A stretch of DNA of 64,000 bases from JAGQRJ01 sp041402045 (lineage in GTDB: Bacteria; Planctomycetota; J058). A program made the position numbers and the translations under genes. Under the pieces are notes generated by a model. That model ran no database searches, was not told where the DNA came from, and saw only the letters and a program-made list of their open reading frames with translations. The stretch spans positions 94,111-158,110 of the forward strand of contig JAWKSZ010000008.1 in assembly GCA_041402045.1 (NCBI GenBank), written 5' to 3'. Positions 49,091 through 57,663 of the stretch are shown one piece after another (within the stretch, counting starts at the first letter, position 1; every line of letters begins with the position of its first letter).

Positions 49091-50307
49091 TCGTCGTCTT
49101 CGGAGAACAGCTCGTCGAGGAGCAGCTCCCCGAAGCCGAGCAGGATCTCGCGGTCGGCGGTGATCCCCTCGTCGAGCTCCAGGCGGAAGGAGCCCGCGCG
49201 CAGGTGCAGCAGGCGGCGCAGCGCGTCCACCCCGCGCTCGCCGGTGGACACGCTCGCGGTCCAGGGCTGGCCGTTGCGGAAGGTCACGGCCCCGTCCACC
49301 GTGCTCCCGCGCAGGCGCAGCACGCCGGTCTTGGTGTTGGATTCGACGTCCTGCAGCAGGTCCTCGAGGGACACGTCCTCCAGGCGACCGGTGAGCGTAA
49401 TGTCCGAGGCCTGGACCACGGCGGTCATGCCGAAGTCCGAGTGGGTCACGCCCGGCATCTCCACGTAGAGCTTGAAGGGGCCCACCGTGAGCGGCTTGCC
49501 CGGGAGGACCTCCTCCCAGCCGCTGCCGACCTTCTTCTCGCAGTTGAAGGTCCCGTTGGCGCTCCCCAGGTCGCGCACGTAGACGGCGTCGGGCCGCCGC
49601 ACGACCTCGCAGTGCTTGCGCGAGACCTCGTCGTGGGGGAGGACCATCGTCGCGGTACGGGGTGAGCGGCCGACCGTCACCGGCTGGTCCATGTCGAGGG
49701 GGATCGGGTCGTGGGGGTCGCAGCACAGGAGCACCGCCGCGGCCGTGCGCTCCTCCTCCACGGCCTTGTCCTCGGTAGGGTCGTAGGTCCGGGTCCCGCC
49801 GGAGGGTGTGGAGGCGTTGGGGTCGAAGCCCTCGCCCTCCTCCTGGCGATCCGCCTCCTGGAGGTCCTTGACCCGCTGCATCTTGCACACCAGGCGGTAG
49901 AACTCGCGGGCGTCGAGGAAGGCCAGGCGCTTCTCCAGTCCGAAGCGCAGGACCATGCCGCTGCGCAGCGGGATCCGGTCGCCGGCCTCGACGCGGACGC
50001 CGTCGACGTAGGTCCCGTTGGTGGAGTTCATGTCCATGAGGTACCACGTCGAGTCCTCGGCCGAGGGCGGCCAGAGCACGGCGTGGCGGTTGGAGATCTG
50101 CTCGTGCTTGACGCGGATCGCGGCGCGCTTGCTGCGCCCCAGCGTGATCGAATCCGCGGAGGTGCGGATCGGGAACACGTGGCGATCGTCCTGGCTGCCC
50201 TCGAGCACCAGCTTGCCCTCTTCGACCAGGAAGGGGTGCTCGAAGCTCGCCAGGAAGGTCTCTTCGCTCAGGCGTCCGTATCGCGAGATGAACTCGCTGA
50301 GTTCCAC
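49087..50307 (-). CDS. Double-FHA protein with DUF4388 domain
   Basis: The 406-residue protein has two FHA domains, ITLGRSKRAAIRV...ISNRHAVL...NSTNGTYVDG and VTVGRSPRTATMV...SRKHCEVV...GSANGTFNC, and a C-terminal DUF4388-like domain (LLQDVESNTKTGVLRLRG, DGAVTFRNGQPWTA) with an acidic tail. FHA domains bind phosphothreonine. It converges with the giant kinase gene with a 4-bp overlap, which suggests it reads that kinase's output, as inference. GTG 50307 follows GGGGAGACGAGG; no signal or membrane segment is seen. Confidence 0.85.
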   Translation of the reverse strand: MELSEFISRYGRLSEETFLASFEHPFLVEEGKLVLEGSQDDRHVFPIRTSADSITLGRSKRAAIRVKHEQISNRHAVLWPPSAEDSTWYLMDMNSTNGTYVDGVRVEAGDRIPLRSGMVLRFGLEKRLAFLDAREFYRLVCKMQRVKDLQEADRQEEGEGFDPNASTPSGGTRTYDPTEDKAVEEERTAAAVLLCCDPHDPIPLDMDQPVTVGRSPRTATMVLPHDEVSRKHCEVVRRPDAVYVRDLGSANGTFNCEKKVGSGWEEVLPGKPLTVGPFKLYVEMPGVTHSDFGMTAVVQASDITLTGRLEDVSLEDLLQDVESNTKTGVLRLRGSTVDGAVTFRNGQPWTASVSTGERGVDALRRLLHLRAGSFRLELDEGITADREILLGFGELLLDELFSEDDD

Positions 50308-50488
50308 AGTAGCCTCGTCTCCCCTGGTGTATTCCGCCGGTTCGGAGCGAGCAAGGGCCCCGTGAGCCCGTTCTGGGGTGCAGGTGAGCGCAAACGCTCG
50401 CACCCCGCATGCCCACTAGGCTGGCGCCGGAGCCGCGGGGGGCCAAGGTTCAGTTTCACGCACCCCCTCAGCCACCCCTCGCGGCGCG

Positions 50489-51004
50489 CTAGAACTGCAC
50501 CAGGAGCGCGCCGGCGGCGACGCTGTCCCCGGCGGCCACGGCCACCTGCTTGACCTCGCCCTGGCCCTCGGCGCGGATCTCGTTCTGCATCTTCATGGCC
50601 TCGAGGATCAGGAGCACCTGGCCCTGCTCGACGGTCTGCCCGGCTTCGACCCGGACCTCGACCACGACGCCGGGCATGGGCGACTTGACCCGCTTGAGCT
50701 TCTTGCCGCCGGCGCCGCCGCGGCGCACCAGCCCGGCGAAGCGCGCGTCCTGGACCGTCGCGACCTGGGCGCTGCGCCCGGGGAGCGTGACCTCGACCCG
50801 CTCGGGGTCGTCGGCGTCGGGCTCGAGGCCGACTTCGCAGCGCGCCGCCCCCCAGGTCAGGGTGTGCAGCGGTGCGGGGCGCGCGGTGAGACTCGCCGGG
50901 CGCAGGGGCCCGTCGCCCACGCGGGCCTGCGGCCCGTCCACCGTCTCCTGGATCTCGACCTCGAGGGTCTGGCCCGCGACCTCGACCTTGTAGCGCACGC
51001 TCAC
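50489..51004 (-). CDS. Biotin carboxyl carrier protein of an acyl-CoA carboxylase
   Basis: The 171-residue protein has the biotinyl domain at its C-terminus: SPMPGVVVEVRVEAGQTV and ILEAMKMQNEI, with the biotin-accepting Lys at about residue 138. The N-terminal half (YKVEVAGQTLEVEIQE) is the usual linker domain of three-subunit acyl-CoA carboxylases. It carries carboxybiotin between the two enzymes encoded upstream. It is the last gene of the cluster, 34 bp after the biotin carboxylase gene. Confidence 0.92.
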   Translation of the reverse strand: MSVRYKVEVAGQTLEVEIQETVDGPQARVGDGPLRPASLTARPAPLHTLTWGAARCEVGLEPDADDPERVEVTLPGRSAQVATVQDARFAGLVRRGGAGGKKLKRVKSPMPGVVVEVRVEAGQTVEQGQVLLILEAMKMQNEIRAEGQGEVKQVAVAAGDSVAAGALLVQF

Positions 51005-51038
51005 GGCTGACCTCCTGCGACCTTCGAACTCGGCACGG

Positions 51039-52544
51039 CTAGCGCCCCTGCAGCCGGCGACCGGCGAGGACCCAGGGGGAGAGCCCGCCGCGGGGCGCGG
51101 CCTGGGGGTGCGCTTGCGAGCGCGCGGTGTGCGCCCACAGCGCGGCGGAGACCGCTGCGGTCTCGAGCTCGGCCGCGCTGAGCTCAGGCGTCGCCTGGGC
51201 CTCGACCCAGGGCACGAGCCAGGCGGTGTGGAACGCGCCGCTCTGGAACTCGGGGTCCTTGACCAGGCTCGGGATCAGCGAGAGCGTGGTCTTGACCCCG
51301 CCCAGACGGAACGCGGCGCTGGCCGCGGCCAGGCGCTCGATCGCCTCTTGGCGCGTGGCCCCCCACACCGTGAGCTTGGCCAGGAGCGAGTCGTAGTAGG
51401 GCGTGACCTCGGCGCCCTCGACCAGGGCGGTGTCCACGCGCACGAAGGGCCCCGACGGCAGCCGCAGGCCGCGGATCGTGCCAATGCTCGGCGCGAAGCC
51501 GCGCTCGGGGTCCTCCGCGTTGACCCGCAGCTCGATCGAGTGGCCCCGGGGCTGCCAGGCGTCCTGGGTGAAGGGCAGCGCGTCGCGCTCGGCGACCTCG
51601 AACTGGGCGCGCACGAGGTCGAGGCCGGTGACCCACTCGGTCACCGGGTGCTCGACCTGCAGGCGCGCGTTGACCTCCAGGAAGTAGAACTCGCCGGCCT
51701 CGTCGACGAGGAACTCGACGGTCCCGGCGCCGCGGTAGCGCACCTTCTCGGCCAGGGCCACCGCCGCCTGGCCCAGGCGCTGACGGAGCTCGGGGCTCAC
51801 GAAGGGCGAGGGGCTCTCCTCGAGGACCTTCTGCTGGCGGCGCTGCAGCGAGCACTCGCGCTCGCCCAGGTGCAGCGCGTTGCCCTGGCCGTCGCCGAGG
51901 ATCTGGACCTCGATGTGCCGCGCGGGGCGCACGCAGCGCTCGAGGTAGACCCCAGCGTTGCCGAAGGCCGACTGGGCCTCGCCCGCGGCGCGCTCCAGGT
52001 CCTGGAGCAGGCTCTGGGCGTCCTGGACCACGCGGATCCCCTTGCCGCCGCCGCCGCCCTGGGCCTTGAGCAGCAGGGGGTACCCCACGCTCTCGGCGAC
52101 CTTGACCGCCTCCTGGGGGCTGACCGCGCCGTCGCTGCCCGGGATCACCGGGACCCCCGCCTCGCGGGCGAGCTCGCGCGCGCGGACCTTGTCGCCTACC
52201 GCGGCGATCGTCTCGGCGCGGGGGCCGAGCCAGATCAGGCCGGCCTCCTCGACCGCCGCAGCGGCCTCCTCGCGCTCGGAGAGGAAGCCGTAGCCCGGGT
52301 GCACGGCCTGGCAGCCCGTGGCCTTGGCCGCCTCCACGATCTTGTCCACGCGCAGGTAGCTCTGGCTGCCTGCGGCGGGGCCCACGCACACCGCCTCGTC
52401 GGCGAGCTGCACGGCGAGCCCGTCGGCGTCGGCCTCGCTGTAGACGACCACCGCCCGGCGGCCGGTCTCGCGGCAGGCGCGGAGCACCCGCACGGCGATC
52501 TCGCCCCGGTTCGCGATCAATACGCTGTCAATCCGTCGAGCCAT
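51039..52544 (-). CDS. Biotin carboxylase subunit of an acyl-CoA carboxylase
   Basis: The 501-residue protein begins DSVLIANRGEIAVRVLRACR and has HPGYGFLSE, the ATP-grasp loop QGGGGGKGIRVV, RHIEVQILGD, ERECSLQRRQQKVLEE and FLEVNARLQVEHPVTE, so it carboxylates biotin using ATP and bicarbonate. It lacks a biotin domain of its own; that is the next gene. The last 60 residues are longer than in AccC and are less conserved. The gene lies 10 bp after the carboxyltransferase gene, in one operon. Confidence 0.94.
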   Translation of the reverse strand: MARRIDSVLIANRGEIAVRVLRACRETGRRAVVVYSEADADGLAVQLADEAVCVGPAAGSQSYLRVDKIVEAAKATGCQAVHPGYGFLSEREEAAAAVEEAGLIWLGPRAETIAAVGDKVRARELAREAGVPVIPGSDGAVSPQEAVKVAESVGYPLLLKAQGGGGGKGIRVVQDAQSLLQDLERAAGEAQSAFGNAGVYLERCVRPARHIEVQILGDGQGNALHLGERECSLQRRQQKVLEESPSPFVSPELRQRLGQAAVALAEKVRYRGAGTVEFLVDEAGEFYFLEVNARLQVEHPVTEWVTGLDLVRAQFEVAERDALPFTQDAWQPRGHSIELRVNAEDPERGFAPSIGTIRGLRLPSGPFVRVDTALVEGAEVTPYYDSLLAKLTVWGATRQEAIERLAAASAAFRLGGVKTTLSLIPSLVKDPEFQSGAFHTAWLVPWVEAQATPELSAAELETAAVSAALWAHTARSQAHPQAAPRGGLSPWVLAGRRLQGR

Positions 52545-52554
52545 GGGCCGCCCT

Positions 52555-54105
52555 TCAGAGGGGAATGTTGCCGTGCTTCTTGGGCGGGTTCTGCTCGCGC
52601 TTGGTGCTCAGGCAGTCCAGCGCGCGGTTGAGCTGGGCCCGGGTCTCGTGGGGCAGGATCACCGCGTCCACGTAGCCCAGCTTGGCCGCCGCGTAGGGGT
52701 TACAGAACGTGCGCTCGTAGTCCTGGGTCAGGCGCTCGGCCTCGGCGGCCGGGTCCTGGGACTCGGCGATCTCGCGGCGGAAGATGATCTCCACCGCGCC
52801 CTTGGCGCCCATGACCGCGATCTCGGCGGTGGGCCAGGCTACGTTGAAGTCGCCGCGGATGTGCTTGGAGCTCATGACATCGTAGGCGCCGCCGTAGGCC
52901 TTGCGCGTGATCACCGTGAGCTTGGGCACGGTGGCCTCGCAGTAGGCGTAGAGCAGCTTCGCGCCGTGCTTGATGATCCCGCCGTACTCCTGGTCCCGGC
53001 CGGGGAGGAAGCCCGGCACGTCCACGAAGGTCACCAGCGGGAGGTTGAAGCAGTCGCAGAAGCGCACGAAGCGGGCGGCCTTGATCGAGGCCTTGATGTC
53101 CAGGACCCCCGAGAGGTGGTTCGGCTGGTTGCCGATCACGCCCACGGGCCGGCCGTCGAGCCGGGCGAAGCCGATCACGATGTTCTTGGCGTGGTCCGCG
53201 TGGACTTCGAGGAAGCTGTCCTGGTCCACCACGCGCCGGACCACCTCCAGCATGTCGTAGGGCCTGTCCGAGCTTGGGGGGAGCAGGGTGTCGAGCTCCA
53301 GGTCGGCGCGGTCCGCGGGGTCGTCGCAGGGGCGGCGCGGCGGGTCCTCCTGGTTGTTGGAGGGCATGTAGCCGAGCATGTCGCGCACGAGGCGCAGGCA
53401 GGACGCGTCGTCGGGGCGCACGAAGTGGGCCACGCCGCTGACCTCGGTGTGGACCTCGGCGCCGCCGAGCTCGGTGTGGGTGACCTCCTCGTTGGTGACG
53501 GTCTTGACCACGTTCGGCCCAGTCACGTAGAGGTAGCTCGTCTCGTCGACCATGGCGGTGAAGTCGGTGATCGCCGGCGAGTAGACCGCGCCGCCGGCGC
53601 AGGGCCCGAGGATCGCCGAGATCTGGGGTACGACCCCCGAGGCCAGGGTGTTGCGCAGGAAGATGTCCGCGTAGCCCCCGAGGCTCTCCACGCCCTCCTG
53701 GATCCGCGCGCCGCCGGAGTCGTTGAGCCCGATCACCGGCGCCCCGACCTTGAGCGCCATGTCCATGATCTTGCAGATCTTCTGGGCGTAGGCCCCGGAC
53801 AGCGAGCCGCCGAACACGGTGAAGTCCTGGGAGAACACGAACACGCGCCGCCCGTCCACGGTCCCGTGGCCGGTGATCACGCCGTCCCCGAGGACGGTCT
53901 TGTCCTTCATCCCGAACTCGGCGCAGCGGTGCTCGACGAAGGCGTCGAGCTCCTGGAACGAGCCCGGGTCGAGGAACAGGTCCACGCGCTCGCGGGCGGT
54001 GAGCTTCCCGCGCTCGTGCTGGGCGTCCTGGCGGGCCTTGCCGCCGCCGAGCTGGGCTCGCTCTCGCAGCTCGAGCAGCTGCGCGTGCTTGAGGTCCTGG
54101 GCCAC
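52555..54105 (-). CDS. Acyl-CoA carboxylase carboxyltransferase (PccB-like)
   Basis: The 516-residue protein matches the one-chain carboxyltransferases (PccB, MmdA): KLTARERVDLFLDPGSF, DFTVFGGSLSGAYAQKI, NDSGGARIQEGVESL, GPCAGGAVYSPAITDF, the VDVPGFLPGRDQEY segment and KAYGGAYDVMSSKH. It moves CO2 from biotin to an acyl-CoA, most often propionyl-CoA for this branch, though acetyl-CoA or others are possible. GTG 54105 follows AGGAGGG. It is the first gene of a three-gene carboxylase operon. Confidence 0.92.
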   Translation of the reverse strand: MAQDLKHAQLLELRERAQLGGGKARQDAQHERGKLTARERVDLFLDPGSFQELDAFVEHRCAEFGMKDKTVLGDGVITGHGTVDGRRVFVFSQDFTVFGGSLSGAYAQKICKIMDMALKVGAPVIGLNDSGGARIQEGVESLGGYADIFLRNTLASGVVPQISAILGPCAGGAVYSPAITDFTAMVDETSYLYVTGPNVVKTVTNEEVTHTELGGAEVHTEVSGVAHFVRPDDASCLRLVRDMLGYMPSNNQEDPPRRPCDDPADRADLELDTLLPPSSDRPYDMLEVVRRVVDQDSFLEVHADHAKNIVIGFARLDGRPVGVIGNQPNHLSGVLDIKASIKAARFVRFCDCFNLPLVTFVDVPGFLPGRDQEYGGIIKHGAKLLYAYCEATVPKLTVITRKAYGGAYDVMSSKHIRGDFNVAWPTAEIAVMGAKGAVEIIFRREIAESQDPAAEAERLTQDYERTFCNPYAAAKLGYVDAVILPHETRAQLNRALDCLSTKREQNPPKKHGNIPL

Positions 54106-54225
54106 GCGCCCTCCTTGGGCGGTTGTTCTACCAAGCTGGATCGGGGGACGCAGCACTCGAGTCCTGGGCGGATCCTCGGGGCAGCCGGCGCGGGCTTTGG
54201 TAGCCTCGACCCTGCCGGAGGGGCC

Positions 54226-54651
54226 ATGAGCCAGAGCTTCAGCTGCCACTACTGCGACGGTCCGATCCCGCTGGCCGGGACCCAGCCCGGAGGGCGGGTG
54301 ACCTGCCCTCACTGCGGCGTGCAGGCCGACGTCCCCGCCCGCGGCCCGGAGGTCTATCGCCCGCCGCAAGCGCGCGGCGGCGGGCCGGTCCCCGCCTTCG
54401 AGGCCACCGCGGTCAACGACGCGGGCAACACGGCGCTCCTGTTCGGGATCCTGGGCCTGGTGCTCTGTCAGCTCCTGGGGCCGATCGCGATCGCCAAGGG
54501 GAACCAGGCGAAGTCCCTCGCCGTGGAGGCGGGCCTGCCTGTCCCGGGCAGCGCCAACGCCGGCCTGATCCTGGGCTGGATCTCGACCGGGATCATGATC
54601 CTCTCCGCCGCGTTCTTCTGCCTGATCTTCGGGCTGGCGGCGATTGCCTAG
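54226..54651 (+). CDS. Zinc-ribbon membrane protein (DUF4190-like)
   Basis: The 141-residue protein has an N-terminal CxxC...CxxC ribbon (CHYCDGP...CPHCGVQ), a Pro/Gly linker and two membrane helices (ALLFGILGLVLCQLLGPIAI and ILGWISTGIMILSAAFF) with a conserved GNQAKSLAV loop between them. This is a common layout for uncharacterised bacterial membrane proteins. GGAGGGG precedes ATG 54226. Its end overlaps the convergent next gene by 4 bp. Confidence 0.8.
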   Translation: MSQSFSCHYCDGPIPLAGTQPGGRVTCPHCGVQADVPARGPEVYRPPQARGGGPVPAFEATAVNDAGNTALLFGILGLVLCQLLGPIAIAKGNQAKSLAVEAGLPVPGSANAGLILGWISTGIMILSAAFFCLIFGLAAIA

Positions 54652-55106
54652 CCGTCGAGGTCCTGGGGCAGGAGCCGGAGGTCGGGGAAGGTCGGGCTGC
54701 GGACGGGCTGGGAGCCTTGGAACACCTCGAGCTTCGTGTAGCGGCCGAGGCCGGGGTCTACGCCGAAGCGGCACTCGATCCGGGTACCCCCGTCGGGGGC
54801 GCTGGAGACGCGCCAGTGCTCCTTGACCCCGCGGGCGGCGAAGGCCGTGATCCGGGCCTCGTCGTGGGCCTCGTCTCCGGCGGCGTCGGCGACCCAGTCC
54901 GGGGGGCGGGGGCCGGGGACCGGGGGGCCGTGCACGCTCTCGGGGGTCACGTAGAGCAGGATCGGCTGGGCCGGGGCGTCGCCGCCCTCGCGGCGGTCGA
55001 GCTCGGCGATGAAGAACCCGCGCTGCGGGCGCTCGTACTCGTCGTGGAACTCGATCTTCTGGTGCAGGCGGGCGAGGAGCGGGGGGAGCTGGAAGCGAGG
55101 GCGCAT
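54648..55106 (-). CDS. Uma2-like (PD-(D/E)XK-fold) protein, degenerate
   Basis: The 152-residue protein resembles the C-terminal part of Uma2 proteins: RPPDWVADAAGDEAHDEA, then FAARGVKEHWRV (compare 'Y...G..EYW.V'), and SPTFPDLRLLPQDLD at the end (compare 'SPLLPGL.L.L..LF'). The nuclease-type catalytic residues are not evident. Function is unknown. TATACT lies 8 nt before ATG 55106 without a Shine-Dalgarno, so its mRNA may be leaderless. Confidence 0.6.
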   Translation of the reverse strand: MRPRFQLPPLLARLHQKIEFHDEYERPQRGFFIAELDRREGGDAPAQPILLYVTPESVHGPPVPGPRPPDWVADAAGDEAHDEARITAFAARGVKEHWRVSSAPDGGTRIECRFGVDPGLGRYTKLEVFQGSQPVRSPTFPDLRLLPQDLDG

Positions 55107-55163
55107 GGAGGCAGAGTATAGTCCTCCCGGGTCCGGCGCTGGGCCCGCCCGCGAGGAGGCTCG

Positions 55164-55580
55164 GTGAGCGATCCCTACGGCCACGGGACCGAGGCCCACG
55201 ACCCTGAGGCGCGCCCCGAGCTCGACGGCGAGGACCAGGCCCTCGAGGCCATGGACCGCCTGGGGTCGGCGGCGCTCCTGGCGGGGGTCTCGGGGCTCCT
55301 CGCCTCTCCGGCGGCGCTGGTGGCCGGGTTCGTGCTCGGCTTCGGCGGGGGGGCGCTCCTGGGAGGGCTGATCGTGCTCGCGGGCACCCTCGCGGGGGGC
55401 TTCCTGGGGGTGGTGGCCGCAGGGCTCGGGCTGCGCGCCCGGAGCCTGGGCGCCCCCCACGCCTTGAGCCCGCCGGGCTCCGCCAGCGGAGCGCTGTGGA
55501 TCGGGGCCGTGGCGGTGCTGTTCGGGCTGGCGGGGCTGGTGTTGGGCGTGATCGGCGTGCTGTTCGGGCTCTCGATGTAG
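55164..55580 (+). CDS. Small Gly-rich membrane protein
   Basis: The 138-residue protein has an acidic 30-residue start and three to four hydrophobic helices rich in Gly, Ala and Leu (ALVAGFVLGFGGGALLGGLI, LAGGFLGVVAAGLGL, IGAVAVLFGLAGLVLGVIGV). It recalls the DUF4190-type neighbour without the zinc ribbon. GTG 55164 follows GGAGG. No function can be assigned. Confidence 0.65.
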   Translation: MSDPYGHGTEAHDPEARPELDGEDQALEAMDRLGSAALLAGVSGLLASPAALVAGFVLGFGGGALLGGLIVLAGTLAGGFLGVVAAGLGLRARSLGAPHALSPPGSASGALWIGAVAVLFGLAGLVLGVIGVLFGLSM

Positions 55581-55586
55581 CGGGCG

Positions 55587-57659
55587 CTACTTCGTCTTCT
55601 GGCCCTGGGCGGTGGCGTGCCACTCGGCGCGCAAGAGCACCAGGCGCAGGCGCACGGTGTGCCCCAGCTCGCGGGAGGCGGCGGCGGCCAGGCGCTCGAG
55701 GAGCGAGGGCGGGACGGTGCCCGCGCTGGCGATCACGACCTTGAGGTCGGCGTCGGCGTCGACCCGCAGGTTCCGGGCCTCGATCAGGCTCAGGTGCAGC
55801 GGGGTGTAGCTCTCGCGCTCGAGCACGATCAGCTCGCGCTCGAGGGCCAGGGTCAGGCTCGGGGTCACGCGCACGGTGCGCTCGAGGCGCTTGCGTGAGA
55901 AGCCGGCGATCAGCACGCCGCTGAGCGGGATCGCGACCAGGGCCGTGACGAACAGGAGCACGATCCGGCCCCAGCGCGAGATCGCGTGGGTCTGGGTGCG
56001 CTGGGCGCGGATCCCGAGCCCGCCGAAGGTCACCGCGGCCCCGAACACGATGGCCAGGAGGTTGACCCCGAACAGCATGGCCGCGCCGCGGCCGTTGGCG
56101 TATTCCCCGGCGGCGAAGGAGAGCCCGGCGCTGCCGATGGGCGGGACCAGCGCGGCGGCGATGGCCACGCCGGCCATGGCGCCCATGAGCTTGGGCCGGG
56201 CCAGGGCGTAGGCGGCGGCGAGCCCGGAGAGGAAGGCCACGACCAGGTCCAGCACGTTGGGCTTGCCGCGGGCCAGGATCTCGGGGGTCAGGCCCACGTC
56301 GGGGGCGATCCAGAAGTAGACCAGGCCGAAGCCGGTCCCGATCCCCAGCGCGATCAGGAACCCGATCACGATGGTCAGCGCCGCGCGGCGCATGAGCACC
56401 AGGTTCCCCTGCACCAGCGCGAACCCCGAGCCGATCATGGGGGTCATGAGCGGGGCCACGAGCATGGCCCCGATCACCACCGCGGTGCTGTTCTGCAGGA
56501 GGCCCAGGCAGGCGATGGCCGTGGACAACGAGATCAGGACCATGAAGTCCACGTTGCCCGAGGAGCCCTCACCCAGCCGGTCGAACAGCACCAGGCGCTC
56601 CTCGCGGGTCAGCGCGGGGAAGGGCTGGGTGACCAGGCGCACGAGCGCGCTCCAGGTGCGCGAGGCCAGGGGCCGCGCGCTGCGGAACACGCCGACCGCG
56701 AGCTGCTGGTGCTCGGCCAGCACCCGCTCGGGGACGGTGCCGAACAGCGCCCGGCGCAGCTTGTTCACGTCGCTGGCGCCCACGATCAGGAGGTCGTGGC
56801 CTTCGCTCGCGGCCTTGGTGATCCCCGCCTGGGGCTTGTCGGCCACGATCACCTGCGGGGTCACGTGGTCGCCGTCGGTGGGGATCTTGGCGTGCTTGAG
56901 CGCGCGCTCGAGGGCGGCCTTGCCCATGTCCTCCGAGAGCTCCCCGAACTGGGGCTCGACGAACAGCGGCACCAGGCGCCCGCCGCTCTTCTCGGCCACG
57001 GCGTAGGCCAAGCGCAGCGCCACGTCGGCGTGGGGGCCCCCGGACGTCGGGAGCAGGATCGAGTTGCAGCGCTGGCCGCTGTCCCCGCTCGCGCGAAGGA
57101 TCAACACCTCGCCGGGGAGCTCCTCGAGCGCCAGGCCGGCCAGGGTCGAGCCGACCTCTTCGCCGCGCACGCGCTCCTGGTGCCCGATCACCGTGAGCTC
57201 CGCCTTGCGCTCGCGGAGCTCCGCGAGGGTGCCCTGGACCAGGTCCGGGTCGGCCACCGCCAGGAGCGTGACCCGCTCGGCGAGCTTCTTCGAGAGCTTG
57301 CCTTGGGTCGGGCGCACGGCCTCGTCGGCGGCGGGGGCGGCGCCGTCCGGCGCGGCGGGCGCGGCCTCGCTGGGGGCGGGTTCGTTGGCGGCTTGCTCGA
57401 GGTCCAGCTCGAGCTCGGAGTCGCCGCTGCCCGGGAGCAGGATCGAGGTCGCGCTGCGCAGGGCGTCGCGCACGGCGACCCGCAGCGGGTTCGTGTCCTC
57501 GGTGTCGTTGAGCGGGAGCTCCTTCGTGGGCTGGGCCGCGGCGGCGCGGGCGGGGAGGACCACGAGCAGGTCCTGCTCGCGGGCGCGGGCGAAGCGGGCG
57601 GCCCAGTGCACGAGGGGCGCCGCTTCCTCGTGGGTGCGGACGACGACGAGGACGCTCAC
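55587..57659 (-). CDS. Universal-stress-domain / DUF389 membrane protein
   Basis: The 690-residue protein starts with a USP-like domain (VLVVVRTHEEAAPLVHWAAR...) and a second one (ILLPTSGGPHADVALRLAYAVA ... LLIVGASDV). Residues about 350-590 form a DUF389 membrane domain of six helices (LSTAIACLGLLQNSTAVVIGAMLVAPLMTPM, AAALVPPIGSAGLSF), followed by a soluble C-terminal part. DUF389 proteins are uncharacterised, and USP domains often bind nucleotides, so a gated transport or sensing role is plausible. It starts 4 bp after the potassium-channel gene. Confidence 0.85.
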   Translation of the reverse strand: MSVLVVVRTHEEAAPLVHWAARFARAREQDLLVVLPARAAAAQPTKELPLNDTEDTNPLRVAVRDALRSATSILLPGSGDSELELDLEQAANEPAPSEAAPAAPDGAAPAADEAVRPTQGKLSKKLAERVTLLAVADPDLVQGTLAELRERKAELTVIGHQERVRGEEVGSTLAGLALEELPGEVLILRASGDSGQRCNSILLPTSGGPHADVALRLAYAVAEKSGGRLVPLFVEPQFGELSEDMGKAALERALKHAKIPTDGDHVTPQVIVADKPQAGITKAASEGHDLLIVGASDVNKLRRALFGTVPERVLAEHQQLAVGVFRSARPLASRTWSALVRLVTQPFPALTREERLVLFDRLGEGSSGNVDFMVLISLSTAIACLGLLQNSTAVVIGAMLVAPLMTPMIGSGFALVQGNLVLMRRAALTIVIGFLIALGIGTGFGLVYFWIAPDVGLTPEILARGKPNVLDLVVAFLSGLAAAYALARPKLMGAMAGVAIAAALVPPIGSAGLSFAAGEYANGRGAAMLFGVNLLAIVFGAAVTFGGLGIRAQRTQTHAISRWGRIVLLFVTALVAIPLSGVLIAGFSRKRLERTVRVTPSLTLALERELIVLERESYTPLHLSLIEARNLRVDADADLKVVIASAGTVPPSLLERLAAAASRELGHTVRLRLVLLRAEWHATAQGQKTK

Positions 57660-57663
57660 GGGA

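Noticed and set aside
54648..55106. Calling an active Uma2 endonuclease
   Set aside because: The fold-level similarity is limited to the C-terminal segments and the catalytic residues are not evident.
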